Shown here in pieces: positions 38,398 to 47,197 of a stretch of 64,000 nucleotides of DNA. The DNA comes from Lacinutrix sp. WUR7 (GTDB lineage: Bacteria > Bacteroidota > Bacteroidia > Flavobacteriales > Flavobacteriaceae), in contig NZ_CP045067.1 of NCBI RefSeq assembly GCF_016864015.1, positions 3,358,001 to 3,422,000 on the forward strand, read 5' to 3'. How positions within the stretch are numbered: position 1 is the stretch's first letter; each line of letters begins with the position of its first letter. The notes under the pieces are model-generated. The model had not been told where the DNA came from. It saw nothing but the letters and a program-made list of their open reading frames with translations, and made no database searches. Both the position numbers and the translations under genes were made by a program.

Positions 38398-38417
38398 ATT
38401 CCCACTTTCGTGGGAAT
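38398..38417 (+). repeat. Short palindromic repeat (REP-like), perfect copy
   Basis: ATTCCCAC-TTTC-GTGGGAAT: an 8-bp perfect stem with a TTTC loop, 18 bases before the gcvT start. Confidence 0.75.
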
Positions 38418-38435
38418 ATAAAAATACTTTTTTCT

Positions 38436-39506
38436 ATGAAAAATACTGCATTATCTGCTACTCACGAATCTCTAGGAGCAAAAATGGTTCCTTTTGCTGG
38501 TTACAACATGCCTGTTCAATATGAAGGGGTGAATATAGAACACGAAACCGTTAGAAAAAGCGTTGGTGTTTTTGATGTTTCCCACATGGGAGAATTTTTA
38601 ATTTCTGGTCCTAATGCACTTGCTTTAATACAAAAAACATGTAGTAATGATGCAAGCAAACTTACTATTGGTAAAGCACAATACAGCTGTATACCAAATG
38701 ATGATGGCGGTATTGTAGACGATTTAATTATCTATAAATTGAAAGAAGAACAATATTTATTAGTGGTTAATGCTAGTAATATTGAAAAAGACTGGAACTG
38801 GATTAGCTCTAAAAATGATGTCGATGCAGATATGCGCGATTTAAGTGAAGACTATTCACTACTTGCTATTCAAGGCCCTAAAGCTATTGAAGCTATGCAA
38901 CCTTTAACAAGTCATGATTTATCGGCTATTAAATTTTACAACTTTGAAGTTGGTGATTTTGCAGGAGTCGAAAATGTAATCATCTCTGCAACTGGTTATA
39001 CAGGAAGTGGCGGATTTGAAATTTATTGTAAAAACACCGAAGTAAAACAAATTTGGGATAAAGTTACCGAAGCTGGAGCAACACCTATTGGACTTGCTGC
39101 AAGAGATACACTGCGTTTAGAAATGGGTTATTGTCTTTACGGAAATGATATAGACGATACTACTTCTCCTATTGAAGCTGGTTTAGGATGGGTTACTAAA
39201 TTCACCAAAGAATTTACAAATAGCGAAGCATTAGCAGACGAGAAACGTCATGGTGCCAAACGCAAACTTGTTGCTTTTGAATTGGACGAAAGAGGAATTC
39301 CAAGACATGGTTATGATATTGTGGATGGTCAAGGTAAAAAAATAGGTGTAGTAACTTCTGGAACTATGAGTCCGATGCTTGGTAAAGGAATCGGTCTTGG
39401 TTATGTACCAACTGTTTTTGCAGATGTAGATAGTAAAATAAATATTCAAATTAGAAAAAATGCTATTCCTGCAACGGTGGTAAAATTACCATTCTACAAA
39501 GGATAA
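38436..39506 (+). CDS. gcvT: Glycine cleavage system T protein (aminomethyltransferase)
   Basis: 356 residues, close to the usual ~360. It moves the methylene group from aminomethyl-lipoyl-H protein to tetrahydrofolate and releases ammonia. Signatures: [25 protein letters not shown], the folate-binding [23 protein letters not shown], and [18 protein letters not shown]. No gcvH or gcvP is in the window. It heads a run of six closely spaced genes (to 44691); glsA starts one base after its stop. Confidence 0.95.
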   Translation: MKNTALSATHESLGAKMVPFAGYNMPVQYEGVNIEHETVRKSVGVFDVSHMGEFLISGPNALALIQKTCSNDASKLTIGKAQYSCIPNDDGGIVDDLIIYKLKEEQYLLVVNASNIEKDWNWISSKNDVDADMRDLSEDYSLLAIQGPKAIEAMQPLTSHDLSAIKFYNFEVGDFAGVENVIISATGYTGSGGFEIYCKNTEVKQIWDKVTEAGATPIGLAARDTLRLEMGYCLYGNDIDDTTSPIEAGLGWVTKFTKEFTNSEALADEKRHGAKRKLVAFELDERGIPRHGYDIVDGQGKKIGVVTSGTMSPMLGKGIGLGYVPTVFADVDSKINIQIRKNAIPATVVKLPFYKG

Positions 39507-39507
39507 T

Positions 39508-40422
39508 ATGATAGACTTTCAGCAAGTAATTAATACCATTCACAACGATTTAAAACAAGAAATTGATCGTGGATTGGTTGCTAATTATATTCCAGAATTA
39601 TCACATATCGATGCCAATAATTTTGGGATCCACTTAAAACTACTTTCTGGAGAAAGTTTTTCGGTAGGCCAAGCGCAAGCGCCATTTTCTATTCAAAGTA
39701 TTTCTAAAGTATTTGCGCTTGCTAAAGCGTTTCAATTGCAAGGAAATGATCTTTGGCAACGCATGGATGTGGAGCCTTCTGGCGATCCTTTTAATCAGTT
39801 GTCGCTACTAGAACTTGAAAATGGCATTCCTAGAAATCCGTTTATAAATTCTGGCGCTATTGTGATTGCAGATATATTGGTTTCGGGATTAGAAAATCCG
39901 AAAGAAGATTTTTTACATTTTGTTCGCGCTTTAGCAAACGACCAAACCATAAATTATAATGAAGCAGTTGCTGCATCTGAAAAAGCCACAGGTTATAATA
40001 ATTATGCAGCAGCCAATCTTCTAAAATCCTTTGGTAATTTACAGAATGATGTCGCAGATGTTTTAGACTTCTACTTTTATCAATGTGCTTTAGAGATGAC
40101 TTGTGAGCAATTAACAAATGCATTCTATTTATTTGCGAATCATGGTGTTTGTTTACAAAACAAAGAATGGTTAACGGCGAGCCAGATAAAACGTATTAAT
40201 GCCATTATGCTTACATGTGGTTTTTATGATGAAGCTGGGGAGTTTGCATTTGAGGTAGGTTTACCAGGTAAAAGTGGTGTTGGTGGTGGTATTGTGGCGT
40301 TATTGCCTAATCAATTTGTAATCTCTACTTGGTCACCAGGACTCAACCCAAAAGGGAATTCTAAAATTGGAATGCAAGCTTTAGAGGCTTTTACGACCAA
40401 AACAAAACTTTCTATTTTTTAA
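39508..40422 (+). CDS. glsA: Glutaminase
   Basis: 304 residues, serine-dependent beta-lactamase-related glutaminase. It hydrolyses glutamine to glutamate and ammonia. The nucleophile Ser and Lys lie in FSIQSISKVFALA (about residues 52-64); other marks are EPSGDPFN, NPFINSGAI and the late PGKSGVGGGIVA. Both this enzyme and GcvT release ammonia, but a joint role is not shown. Confidence 0.93.
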   Translation: MIDFQQVINTIHNDLKQEIDRGLVANYIPELSHIDANNFGIHLKLLSGESFSVGQAQAPFSIQSISKVFALAKAFQLQGNDLWQRMDVEPSGDPFNQLSLLELENGIPRNPFINSGAIVIADILVSGLENPKEDFLHFVRALANDQTINYNEAVAASEKATGYNNYAAANLLKSFGNLQNDVADVLDFYFYQCALEMTCEQLTNAFYLFANHGVCLQNKEWLTASQIKRINAIMLTCGFYDEAGEFAFEVGLPGKSGVGGGIVALLPNQFVISTWSPGLNPKGNSKIGMQALEAFTTKTKLSIF

Positions 40423-40439
40423 AATAGCACCCCTAATTC

Positions 40440-41267
40440 ATGCTGGATAAAAAAAAACATAAAATACTTGTTCTTGGTGTTAATGGCTTTATTGGTAATG
40501 CCATTTACAAAGAGCTATACCCCTATTTTAGAGTTTTTGGAACGTACAGCACACCAAATAAAGCTTCCGAAAAAAACAAACAATTTTTTCATTATAACCA
40601 CGAAGAAGATGATGTGGTAGAAATACTAGAAGCTACAAAACCGAGTATCATTATTTCTTCGCTTCGCGGAAACTTTGCTACGCAAACTATAGCGCATCAG
40701 CATATCACAGAATACGTAAAACACCATAACTGTAAGATTATATTCATATCGTCTGCCAATGTATTTGATGCATATAAAAACTATCCAAGTTACGAGTTAG
40801 ACAAAACTTTAAGTTCAAGTATTTATGGGCATTTTAAAATAAAGATTGAAAACATGCTCATGCGTTTACCTAAAAGTAAATGGGCAATTTTAAGATTACC
40901 AATGGTTTTTGGAACGGGTTCGCCAAGAATAGAAGAAATTAGAACCCAATTAAAAGAAAAAACGCCAATAGAGGTTTTTCCTAACTTGATAATTAATGTC
41001 ACTACAGACTATAAACTATCGCAACAAATACATTATATTATAAACAGAAATAAAACAGGCATTTTTCATTTAGGAAGCACCGATTTAATACATCATGATG
41101 AGTTTATAAAAGAAATTGTAAGTTCTCTTGTATTATATAATCCGGTTTACAAACAAGTGTATACCACGAATGATGATCGCTATTTAGCTGTTTTACCAAA
41201 AGATAATTTATTACCAAAAAACCTACAAATACAAAGTAAAGATGTACTTAAAATGAGTATTTTGTAG
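40440..41267 (+). CDS. NAD-dependent epimerase/dehydratase-like protein (RmlD-like)
   Basis: 275 residues, extended SDR fold. Dinucleotide loop GVNGFIGNAIYKEL (about residues 13-26), a serine-containing strand IIFISSANVFDAY, and a Tyr-x3-Lys-like region SSIYGHFKIKIENML. The family covers dTDP-4-dehydrorhamnose reductase and other sugar-nucleotide enzymes; the substrate cannot be told. It is inside the gcvT run, 17 bases after glsA. Confidence 0.8.
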   Translation: MLDKKKHKILVLGVNGFIGNAIYKELYPYFRVFGTYSTPNKASEKNKQFFHYNHEEDDVVEILEATKPSIIISSLRGNFATQTIAHQHITEYVKHHNCKIIFISSANVFDAYKNYPSYELDKTLSSSIYGHFKIKIENMLMRLPKSKWAILRLPMVFGTGSPRIEEIRTQLKEKTPIEVFPNLIINVTTDYKLSQQIHYIINRNKTGIFHLGSTDLIHHDEFIKEIVSSLVLYNPVYKQVYTTNDDRYLAVLPKDNLLPKNLQIQSKDVLKMSIL

Positions 41268-41286
41268 GGTATAAAAAAACATAAAA

Positions 41287-41583
41287 ATGATGGAAAAACT
41301 TTCCGAAGACAACATAGAACAACGCTTATTACATTTTCCGGATTGGGATTATTTTGACAATGCACTTCATGCCGAATTTGAATTCGACAATTTTAAAGAT
41401 TGCTTTAGTGCGATGAGCAGAATTGCTTTTGAATGCGAAGCGCAAAACCATCATCCAAATTGGAGTAATATATATAACATTCTAAAAATCAGCTTATCTA
41501 CTCATGATGTAAAAGGAGTAACCAAAAAAGATTTTAAACTCGCAGAAGCTATTGATACTATTGTAGTGCCGGAAGACGAATAA
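41287..41583 (+). CDS. Pterin-4a-carbinolamine dehydratase
   Basis: 98 residues. It dehydrates 4a-hydroxytetrahydrobiopterin, recycling the cofactor of aromatic amino-acid hydroxylases. The active-site motif is complete: EAQNHHPNWSNIYN (residues 51-64) with His55 and His56, then the later THD (His73, Asp74). A second in-frame ATG follows the first. No hydroxylase gene is in the window. Confidence 0.92.
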   Translation: MMEKLSEDNIEQRLLHFPDWDYFDNALHAEFEFDNFKDCFSAMSRIAFECEAQNHHPNWSNIYNILKISLSTHDVKGVTKKDFKLAEAIDTIVVPEDE

Positions 41584-41607
41584 TTTACTATCTTCCTTTT
41601 ATTTTTT

Positions 41608-43650
41608 ATGAATAAAACCCTACTCTATTTCTTTATACTTTGTATTCCAATACTTTCTACGGCACAAAACAACTTGTTTTGCAAACAGGTATCTGCTTTA
41701 GATTCTTTAATAAAAGCAGAACATTACAAAGCCAAAACTACTAATGATACCCTATCTAAACATGTTTTTAATCTATTTATAGATCATTTAGATTCTGATA
41801 AACGTTTTTTTATTAAAAATGATATTACCAATTTTAAGACAGATCAGTTTCAAATAGATGACTATGTTAAAAATAATAACTGCAGTTTTATAGAGAAATA
41901 TGTAGAAGTTCTAACACAAAGAATTGAGCAATCTATTCAGTATTTAGAAAACTTAAAACAGCAAAAACTGGATTATTCGGGCAAAGATGTTTTAAAATTC
42001 TCCCAAGATAAAGATGCTAGCATCTATCAAAACAAAGAAGAATCCAAAAAATATTGGTCAAAAAAAGTCAGATACTTATTAGTTCTAGATGCTTTAGATC
42101 AAGATTCTATTTTAGAAAATGCAAAAGCAAATTTTAAAATTTTTGAAAGTAAGAACAAAGAAAAAATAATAGATAATCAAATCTGTTTGCTTCATGAAAT
42201 TTTAAACCAAAACGGAGGCATTTATAGTTTTGTTACTGAAAACTTCTTGAATGCATATATTCAATATCAAGATCCAAATTCTACATTTTTTAATGAAACG
42301 GATAAAACGCTATTTGAAAATTCCTTAGCCATTCAACAAGAAACTTTTGGAATACTAACTAAAAAAACAAAAAACGGAGAAATTGTAATAAGTCAGATTA
42401 TTCCAGGAAGTGCTGCTTTTAAAAATGGTTCTTTTGAAGAAGATGACGTCATTAAATCATTAACTTCAAAAAACAATAATTTACAAATTCATTGTATAAA
42501 AAACGAAGACGTTATTTCCTTTTTAAATAACAAAGAAAACCAAACGGTTCGATTTAAAGTTAAGAAAAAAAATGCATCTATAGTAGAGATTGATTTAACC
42601 AAAACCATTTTAAAAGTAGAAGAAAACTCTATTACAGGTTATCTTGTTGGAGAAGCAAATACATTTGGTTATATAAAAATACCAAGTTTTTATACCAATT
42701 TAGAATCGTACAACAAAAGAGGACTAACAGCAGATTTCGCGAAGGAATTATATAAACTTCAAAAAGAAAATATACAAGGACTTATCATCGATTTAAGGTT
42801 TAATGGCGGAGGCTCTATGCAAGAAGCTATTGCGCTTAGTGGTATGTTTATAAATAAAGGTCCCGTTTCTGTAATTAGAGATAATAAGGACAATCGTTAT
42901 ACCTTTAGAGACCCAAGTCGTGGCACTTTTTTTAATAAACCAATAGTAGTATTAATTAATAATTATAGTGCATCTGCTTCCGAGTTTTTTTCAAGTACAA
43001 TGCAAGATTATAATAGAGCCATTCTTGTGGGTTCTACCACTCATGGTAAATCTAGTGCACAAGTAATTCTTCCGCTAAGCGAAAACCAAAACTTAGGTTA
43101 TAGTAAAATTACTGTCGAATCCTTTTACAGAGTTACCGGAAAAAGTTTACAATCAAAAGGTGTAATTCCGGATATAGAATTACCTTCTATTTATGATGGA
43201 TTTAAGTTTAATGAAATAGATAAACCTTACGCTTTAACCAATGACACAATTCAAGTAAAGCTAAAACATATTCCGCTTCCAAAAATAAATTTCACCAATC
43301 TAAAATCAAAAAGTAGTACTCGTGTACAAAGTAGTGCCGATTTTACATTAATAAAAAATGCGAATGAAAAGCTATTAGAAAATTATTATGGTTCCACATC
43401 TTATAGTTTAACAATAGATAACATTTATAACCATGAGCAAGCATATAAAACCATGTGGCAATCTGTTTTTAATACTAAAGAAAAGGAAGCAAAATTAGTA
43501 GTTTTTAATTCCAGTTCTACCACAGAATTATTAAGCTATAGCGAAACCGAAAAAACGAATAATGAACAGCTATTAGGCAATTTGTCAAAAGATATTTATA
43601 TTCACGAAGCCTATTTAATATTAACAGATTTATTAAATCCTAACCATTAA
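41608..43650 (+). CDS. Tail-specific (carboxy-terminal processing) protease, S41
   Basis: 680 residues with a signal peptide (MNKTLLYFFILCIPILSTAQ), so periplasmic. A Prc-type N-terminal region (SDKRFFIKNDI, about 60-215) is followed by a PDZ domain (about 240-340) and the S41 protease domain (about 355-530). The catalytic Ser456 in SASASE and Lys481 in HGKSSAQ are 25 residues apart, as in E. coli Prc. It degrades or trims exported proteins from the C-terminus. The next gene starts 3 bases after the stop. Confidence 0.92.
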   Translation: MNKTLLYFFILCIPILSTAQNNLFCKQVSALDSLIKAEHYKAKTTNDTLSKHVFNLFIDHLDSDKRFFIKNDITNFKTDQFQIDDYVKNNNCSFIEKYVEVLTQRIEQSIQYLENLKQQKLDYSGKDVLKFSQDKDASIYQNKEESKKYWSKKVRYLLVLDALDQDSILENAKANFKIFESKNKEKIIDNQICLLHEILNQNGGIYSFVTENFLNAYIQYQDPNSTFFNETDKTLFENSLAIQQETFGILTKKTKNGEIVISQIIPGSAAFKNGSFEEDDVIKSLTSKNNNLQIHCIKNEDVISFLNNKENQTVRFKVKKKNASIVEIDLTKTILKVEENSITGYLVGEANTFGYIKIPSFYTNLESYNKRGLTADFAKELYKLQKENIQGLIIDLRFNGGGSMQEAIALSGMFINKGPVSVIRDNKDNRYTFRDPSRGTFFNKPIVVLINNYSASASEFFSSTMQDYNRAILVGSTTHGKSSAQVILPLSENQNLGYSKITVESFYRVTGKSLQSKGVIPDIELPSIYDGFKFNEIDKPYALTNDTIQVKLKHIPLPKINFTNLKSKSSTRVQSSADFTLIKNANEKLLENYYGSTSYSLTIDNIYNHEQAYKTMWQSVFNTKEKEAKLVVFNSSSTTELLSYSETEKTNNEQLLGNLSKDIYIHEAYLILTDLLNPNH

Positions 43651-43653
43651 TAT

Positions 43654-44691
43654 ATGAACAACTTTACTAAATTTTTTATTGGAATTCTTTTATGTTTTAC
43701 AACGCTAAATAGTACGGCTCAAAAATTTGATAACCCTTCGGATTACTTAACTTTTGTTGGCGATGAATTAGAAGTTATTGCCAAAAACAATTGGAAATAC
43801 ACCAAAGCTGTAGCACACAGTAAAAACGATAAAAACATTTCAAGCAAACGTAAAGTTTTAATTAAATCGGTAGAAAGAGCGTACCAAAAGATACAAAAAG
43901 CCGAAGGTTATGATGGCGACGAATATAAAAACCAAGTATTAAAGCATTTAACATTTAATAAGAATATATTAAATAATGATTATGCCGAAATTGTAGACAT
44001 GAAAGCCATTGCAGAAGAATCTTATGATTTAATGGAAGCTTACATTCTAGCACAAGAAATGGCGGATGAGAAAATGGAACAAGCACAAGCAGAATATGAA
44101 AATAACTTTTATACTTTTGCTAAAAAACACGATATCAATATAATTGAAAGTGACTCTGATTTAAGTAAAAAAATGAAAATTTCTGGAGAAGTATTCAATC
44201 ATTATAATGCGTTGTATCTTGTCTTTTTTAAAGTATATATTAATGAAATCTATTTAATGGACGCTCTAGAACAAAATGATATTAGTGCCATTCAGCAAAA
44301 CACAAATGCACTAAGCCAATCTGCAAAAGAAGGATTAACCATTTTAGAAAGCGCTACTTTATATAAAAACGACCCTTCTATAGTAAAGGCTACCAAAGCA
44401 ATATTTGAGTTTTTTATTGACGAAGCAGATAATAAAATACCGCAACAATTAGATTTTCTTGTGCTAAATGAAGATATGGAAACCATAAGTAATACCTTAG
44501 AAAAAACACCAGAGAAAAAACGCACTAAAAAGCAAATTGACGATTATAACGATAAGGTAAAACAAATCAACAAAGCAGTAAAAAACTATAATAAAGTAAA
44601 TACAGAATTAAATAACAAACGTGAAAAAGTATTTAATGCCTTAGATTTAACTAAAGAGAAATTTTTAGACAAACACATTCCAAAGGATTAA
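43654..44691 (+). CDS. Exported helical protein, unknown function
   Basis: 345 residues with a signal peptide (MNNFTKFFIGILLCFTTLNS, then TAQKF). The mature part is mostly helical, lysine- and glutamate-rich, with coiled-coil character and no cysteine; no motif I know. Its start 3 bases after the S41 protease gene suggests translational coupling and a periplasmic partner role for that protease; this is inference from position only. Confidence 0.7.
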   Translation: MNNFTKFFIGILLCFTTLNSTAQKFDNPSDYLTFVGDELEVIAKNNWKYTKAVAHSKNDKNISSKRKVLIKSVERAYQKIQKAEGYDGDEYKNQVLKHLTFNKNILNNDYAEIVDMKAIAEESYDLMEAYILAQEMADEKMEQAQAEYENNFYTFAKKHDINIIESDSDLSKKMKISGEVFNHYNALYLVFFKVYINEIYLMDALEQNDISAIQQNTNALSQSAKEGLTILESATLYKNDPSIVKATKAIFEFFIDEADNKIPQQLDFLVLNEDMETISNTLEKTPEKKRTKKQIDDYNDKVKQINKAVKNYNKVNTELNNKREKVFNALDLTKEKFLDKHIPKD

Positions 44692-44732
44692 TGATTTTTT
44701 TTAAATTTGTAACAATAAATAAATAATTAAAT

Positions 44733-44750
44733 TTTTCGCTTTCGCGGAAA
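44733..44750 (+). repeat. Short palindromic repeat (REP-like)
   Basis: TTTTCGC-TTTC-GCGGAAA, one G-T pair, TTTC loop, 16 bases before the yebC start codon. Confidence 0.7.
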
Positions 44751-44766
44751 CAAAAATAAGATTAAG

Positions 44767-45489
44767 ATGGGAAGAGCTTTCGAATTTAGAAAAGCACGTA
44801 AAATGAAACGTTGGTCGGCTATGAGTAAAGCCTTTACACGTATTGGTAAAGACATTGTAATGGCTGTTAAAGAAGGTGGTCCAGATCCAGCAAGTAACTC
44901 ACGTTTAAGGGCCGTTATTCAAAATGCAAAGGCTGTAAACATGCCTAAAGACAATGTAGAACGTGCTATTAAAAAAGCAAGCGATAAAAGTCTAGGAGAT
45001 TATAAAGAAGTAATTTTTGAAGGCTATGCACCGCACGGAATTGCGGTTTTAGTAGAAACTGCAACAGATAATAATACACGTACCGTTGCAGATGTAAGAA
45101 GCTATTTTAATAAATGTGATGGTAGTTTAGGTACTTCAGGTTCTGTAGTATTTATGTTTGATCATACTTGTAATTTTAGAATTGAAGCCGAAGGACTAGA
45201 TCCGGAAGAATTAGAATTAGAATTTATTGACTTTGGTGCAGAAGAAGTTTTTGCTGATGATGATGGTATTTTAATCTATGCTCCCTTTGAAAGTTTTGGT
45301 GCTATACAAGCAGAACTAGAATCTCGTGGTATTGAAATTCTTTCTTCTGGCTTTGAACGTATTCCACAAGTAACTAAAAAACTTACTCCAGAAGAAGCTG
45401 CAGATGTAGAAAAACTTCTAGAGAAATTAGATGATAATGATGATGTACAAAACGTATATCATACCATGGAAGAATCTACAGAAGAATAA
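44767..45489 (+). CDS. yebC: YebC/PmpR-family protein
   Basis: 240 residues, the usual length. MGRAFEFRKARKMKRWSAMS, GGPDPASNSRLR and MPKDNVERAIKKA are family signatures, followed by the EGYAPHGIAV and DDGILIY segments. The family has been described as DNA-binding regulators and, more recently, as ribosome-associated factors that relieve stalling at prolines; which applies here is unknown. The tail is acidic. Three hairpins follow the stop. Confidence 0.93.
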   Translation: MGRAFEFRKARKMKRWSAMSKAFTRIGKDIVMAVKEGGPDPASNSRLRAVIQNAKAVNMPKDNVERAIKKASDKSLGDYKEVIFEGYAPHGIAVLVETATDNNTRTVADVRSYFNKCDGSLGTSGSVVFMFDHTCNFRIEAEGLDPEELELEFIDFGAEEVFADDDGILIYAPFESFGAIQAELESRGIEILSSGFERIPQVTKKLTPEEAADVEKLLEKLDDNDDVQNVYHTMEESTEE

Positions 45490-45494
45490 ATGAA

Positions 45495-45514
45495 TAAGAG
45501 GTCTTGACCTCTTA
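45495..45514. repeat. Hairpin after yebC (first of three)
   Basis: TAAGAGGTC-TT-GACCTCTTA, a 9-bp perfect palindrome starting 5 bases after the yebC stop, without a T-run. Confidence 0.6.
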
Positions 45515-45559
45515 ACTAGATTTAACAATCTACAATTTTATTATTCTATATTAGTTAGA

Positions 45560-45578
45560 ACCTGAAACGATTTCAGGT
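45560..45578. repeat. Hairpin after yebC (second of three)
   Basis: ACCTGAAA-CGA-TTTCAGGT, an 8-bp perfect stem with a 3-base loop and no T-run. Confidence 0.6.
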
Positions 45579-45598
45579 AAGTAAAAAAAACTTTAAGA

Positions 45599-45630
45599 AA
45601 ACCTAAACACCATTGTTTAGGTTTTTTTTT
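45599..45630 (+). terminator. Rho-independent terminator (third hairpin)
   Basis: AAACCTAAACA and TGTTTAGGTTT form an 11-bp perfect stem with a CCAT loop, followed by a run of T. It lies 110 bases after yebC. Confidence 0.9.
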
Positions 45631-45673
45631 GTAACATTATATACTGTAATTCGTTATAATAAAAACCATATCT

Positions 45674-47152
45674 ATGAAATTTAAATATCTACTCTCCTTT
45701 CTTTTCGTAATCCTATTTCAATTTTCAATACAAGCACAAACCGTTTCTGGTAAAGTTTTATCTTCTACAAATGAAGAAATCCCTTTTGCAACCATTCAAA
45801 TAGGGTCTGATTATGGGGTTATCTCTAATGAAGAAGGAGGTTTTTCTATAGATACTGATGGTTTTTCAGCAACAGATATAGTTATAATTTCCTGCTTAGG
45901 TTTTGAAAATTTAACCATGGATGTAAAGAGTTTTAGTTCTAATGATTATATTTTAAAGGAAAGAATGGAAGAACTTTCCGAAGTTTTTATAAGCAATAAA
46001 AAACTTACTGTTGAAGAAATTTTACAAAACGTACAAACCAATATTGCTAGTAATTATAATGTCAACAACCAAAGTGAAATTTTCTTTAGAACGACAGCAT
46101 TCATTACCTCTAAAAAAGTAGAATTTAAAATTTTAAAAGCAACCGAACTTCCAAAAAGTAAAATTAAAGCGATCAACTCCGAGTTTGAAAATTTACGTAA
46201 AGGATCAGAAAATAAAACATCTTCCAATTATAATGACTTGCTTTTAAACTATTCAAAATTTAACGATACTAGTAAAATCAATATTATAAAAGCAACCAAA
46301 CTGATTAATGAGTCCAAAGATAAATCAGCAGATAAACTACAAAAAGATTTGGAAGCATTAATAATGAAACAATTAGATACTAATGCGACTTACAAAGTCA
46401 AATCTGGTATTTTTAAAGTAGATGACTCTCTAAAAGTAGTAAACAATTCCAATACCAAATCTACAGATTCTATTAAAACCCAATATATAAAACAATCCCT
46501 TTCTAATATTCTTAAAAAGAATACCATAGAAGAAGAAAATTCCTATTTTAGTTTTATATTTAATTTAAATAAAAACAATTATAAACTTGAAGGGATAACG
46601 TATTTAAATGAAAACTCTATCTATAAAATTAGCTTCACTCCTAAAAGGAAAAGCGAAATATTTAAAGGTATTATATATGTAAATACAGACGATTTTGCTA
46701 TTGTGAAAATAGATTATGAATTAGGTGAAGGTAGGCTTGGATATAGTATTAACGTAAAAGCATTATTAGGTTTTAAAATGTCAGAAAATAAAATAAATGG
46801 TTCTGTTTTTTACAAAAAAGATGACTCTGGATTCTATAATATACAATATATAAAAAGCGAAAAAGAAATCTATATGTATATGTCGAGACCTTTTAAGCTT
46901 ATAAAAAACAAAGAAAATGAGGACGATGATAAAAATGTATTGAAGTTTGATTTTACTACTGAAAATATTATTACCACAAAAAAAGAAATATACTTTACAA
47001 AAAACAGTTTAAATACGGAAACAACATTTAATCAGTTCGAAAATTCGGAAACCTATTTTATAGAAAAAATTAAAGCATATGATCCAGAAATATGGAAAAA
47101 TCATAATGTAATTGCTCCTGTAAAAGCCATAGAAAATTATCATTTAGAATAG
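45674..47152 (+). CDS. Exported CarboxypepD_reg-like protein, paralogue 1
   Basis: 492 residues. Signal peptide MKFKYLLSFLFVILFQFSIQ, cleaved near QAQ. Residues about 24-100 form a carboxypeptidase-D regulatory-like beta domain (VSGKVLSSTNEEIPFATIQI). The remaining ~390 residues are a mixed helix-then-beta domain, with strand-rich segments such as YKLEGITYLNENSIYKISF. In Bacteroidota this N-terminal domain usually heads TonB receptors; here no plug or barrel is evident, as in a family of stand-alone envelope proteins. Function unknown. The next gene is a paralogue. Confidence 0.78.
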   Translation: MKFKYLLSFLFVILFQFSIQAQTVSGKVLSSTNEEIPFATIQIGSDYGVISNEEGGFSIDTDGFSATDIVIISCLGFENLTMDVKSFSSNDYILKERMEELSEVFISNKKLTVEEILQNVQTNIASNYNVNNQSEIFFRTTAFITSKKVEFKILKATELPKSKIKAINSEFENLRKGSENKTSSNYNDLLLNYSKFNDTSKINIIKATKLINESKDKSADKLQKDLEALIMKQLDTNATYKVKSGIFKVDDSLKVVNNSNTKSTDSIKTQYIKQSLSNILKKNTIEEENSYFSFIFNLNKNNYKLEGITYLNENSIYKISFTPKRKSEIFKGIIYVNTDDFAIVKIDYELGEGRLGYSINVKALLGFKMSENKINGSVFYKKDDSGFYNIQYIKSEKEIYMYMSRPFKLIKNKENEDDDKNVLKFDFTTENIITTKKEIYFTKNSLNTETTFNQFENSETYFIEKIKAYDPEIWKNHNVIAPVKAIENYHLE

Positions 47153-47197
47153 ATTTCTCTTGTTATTTAGTAAATCGATTAAATATAAAGCATGTCC

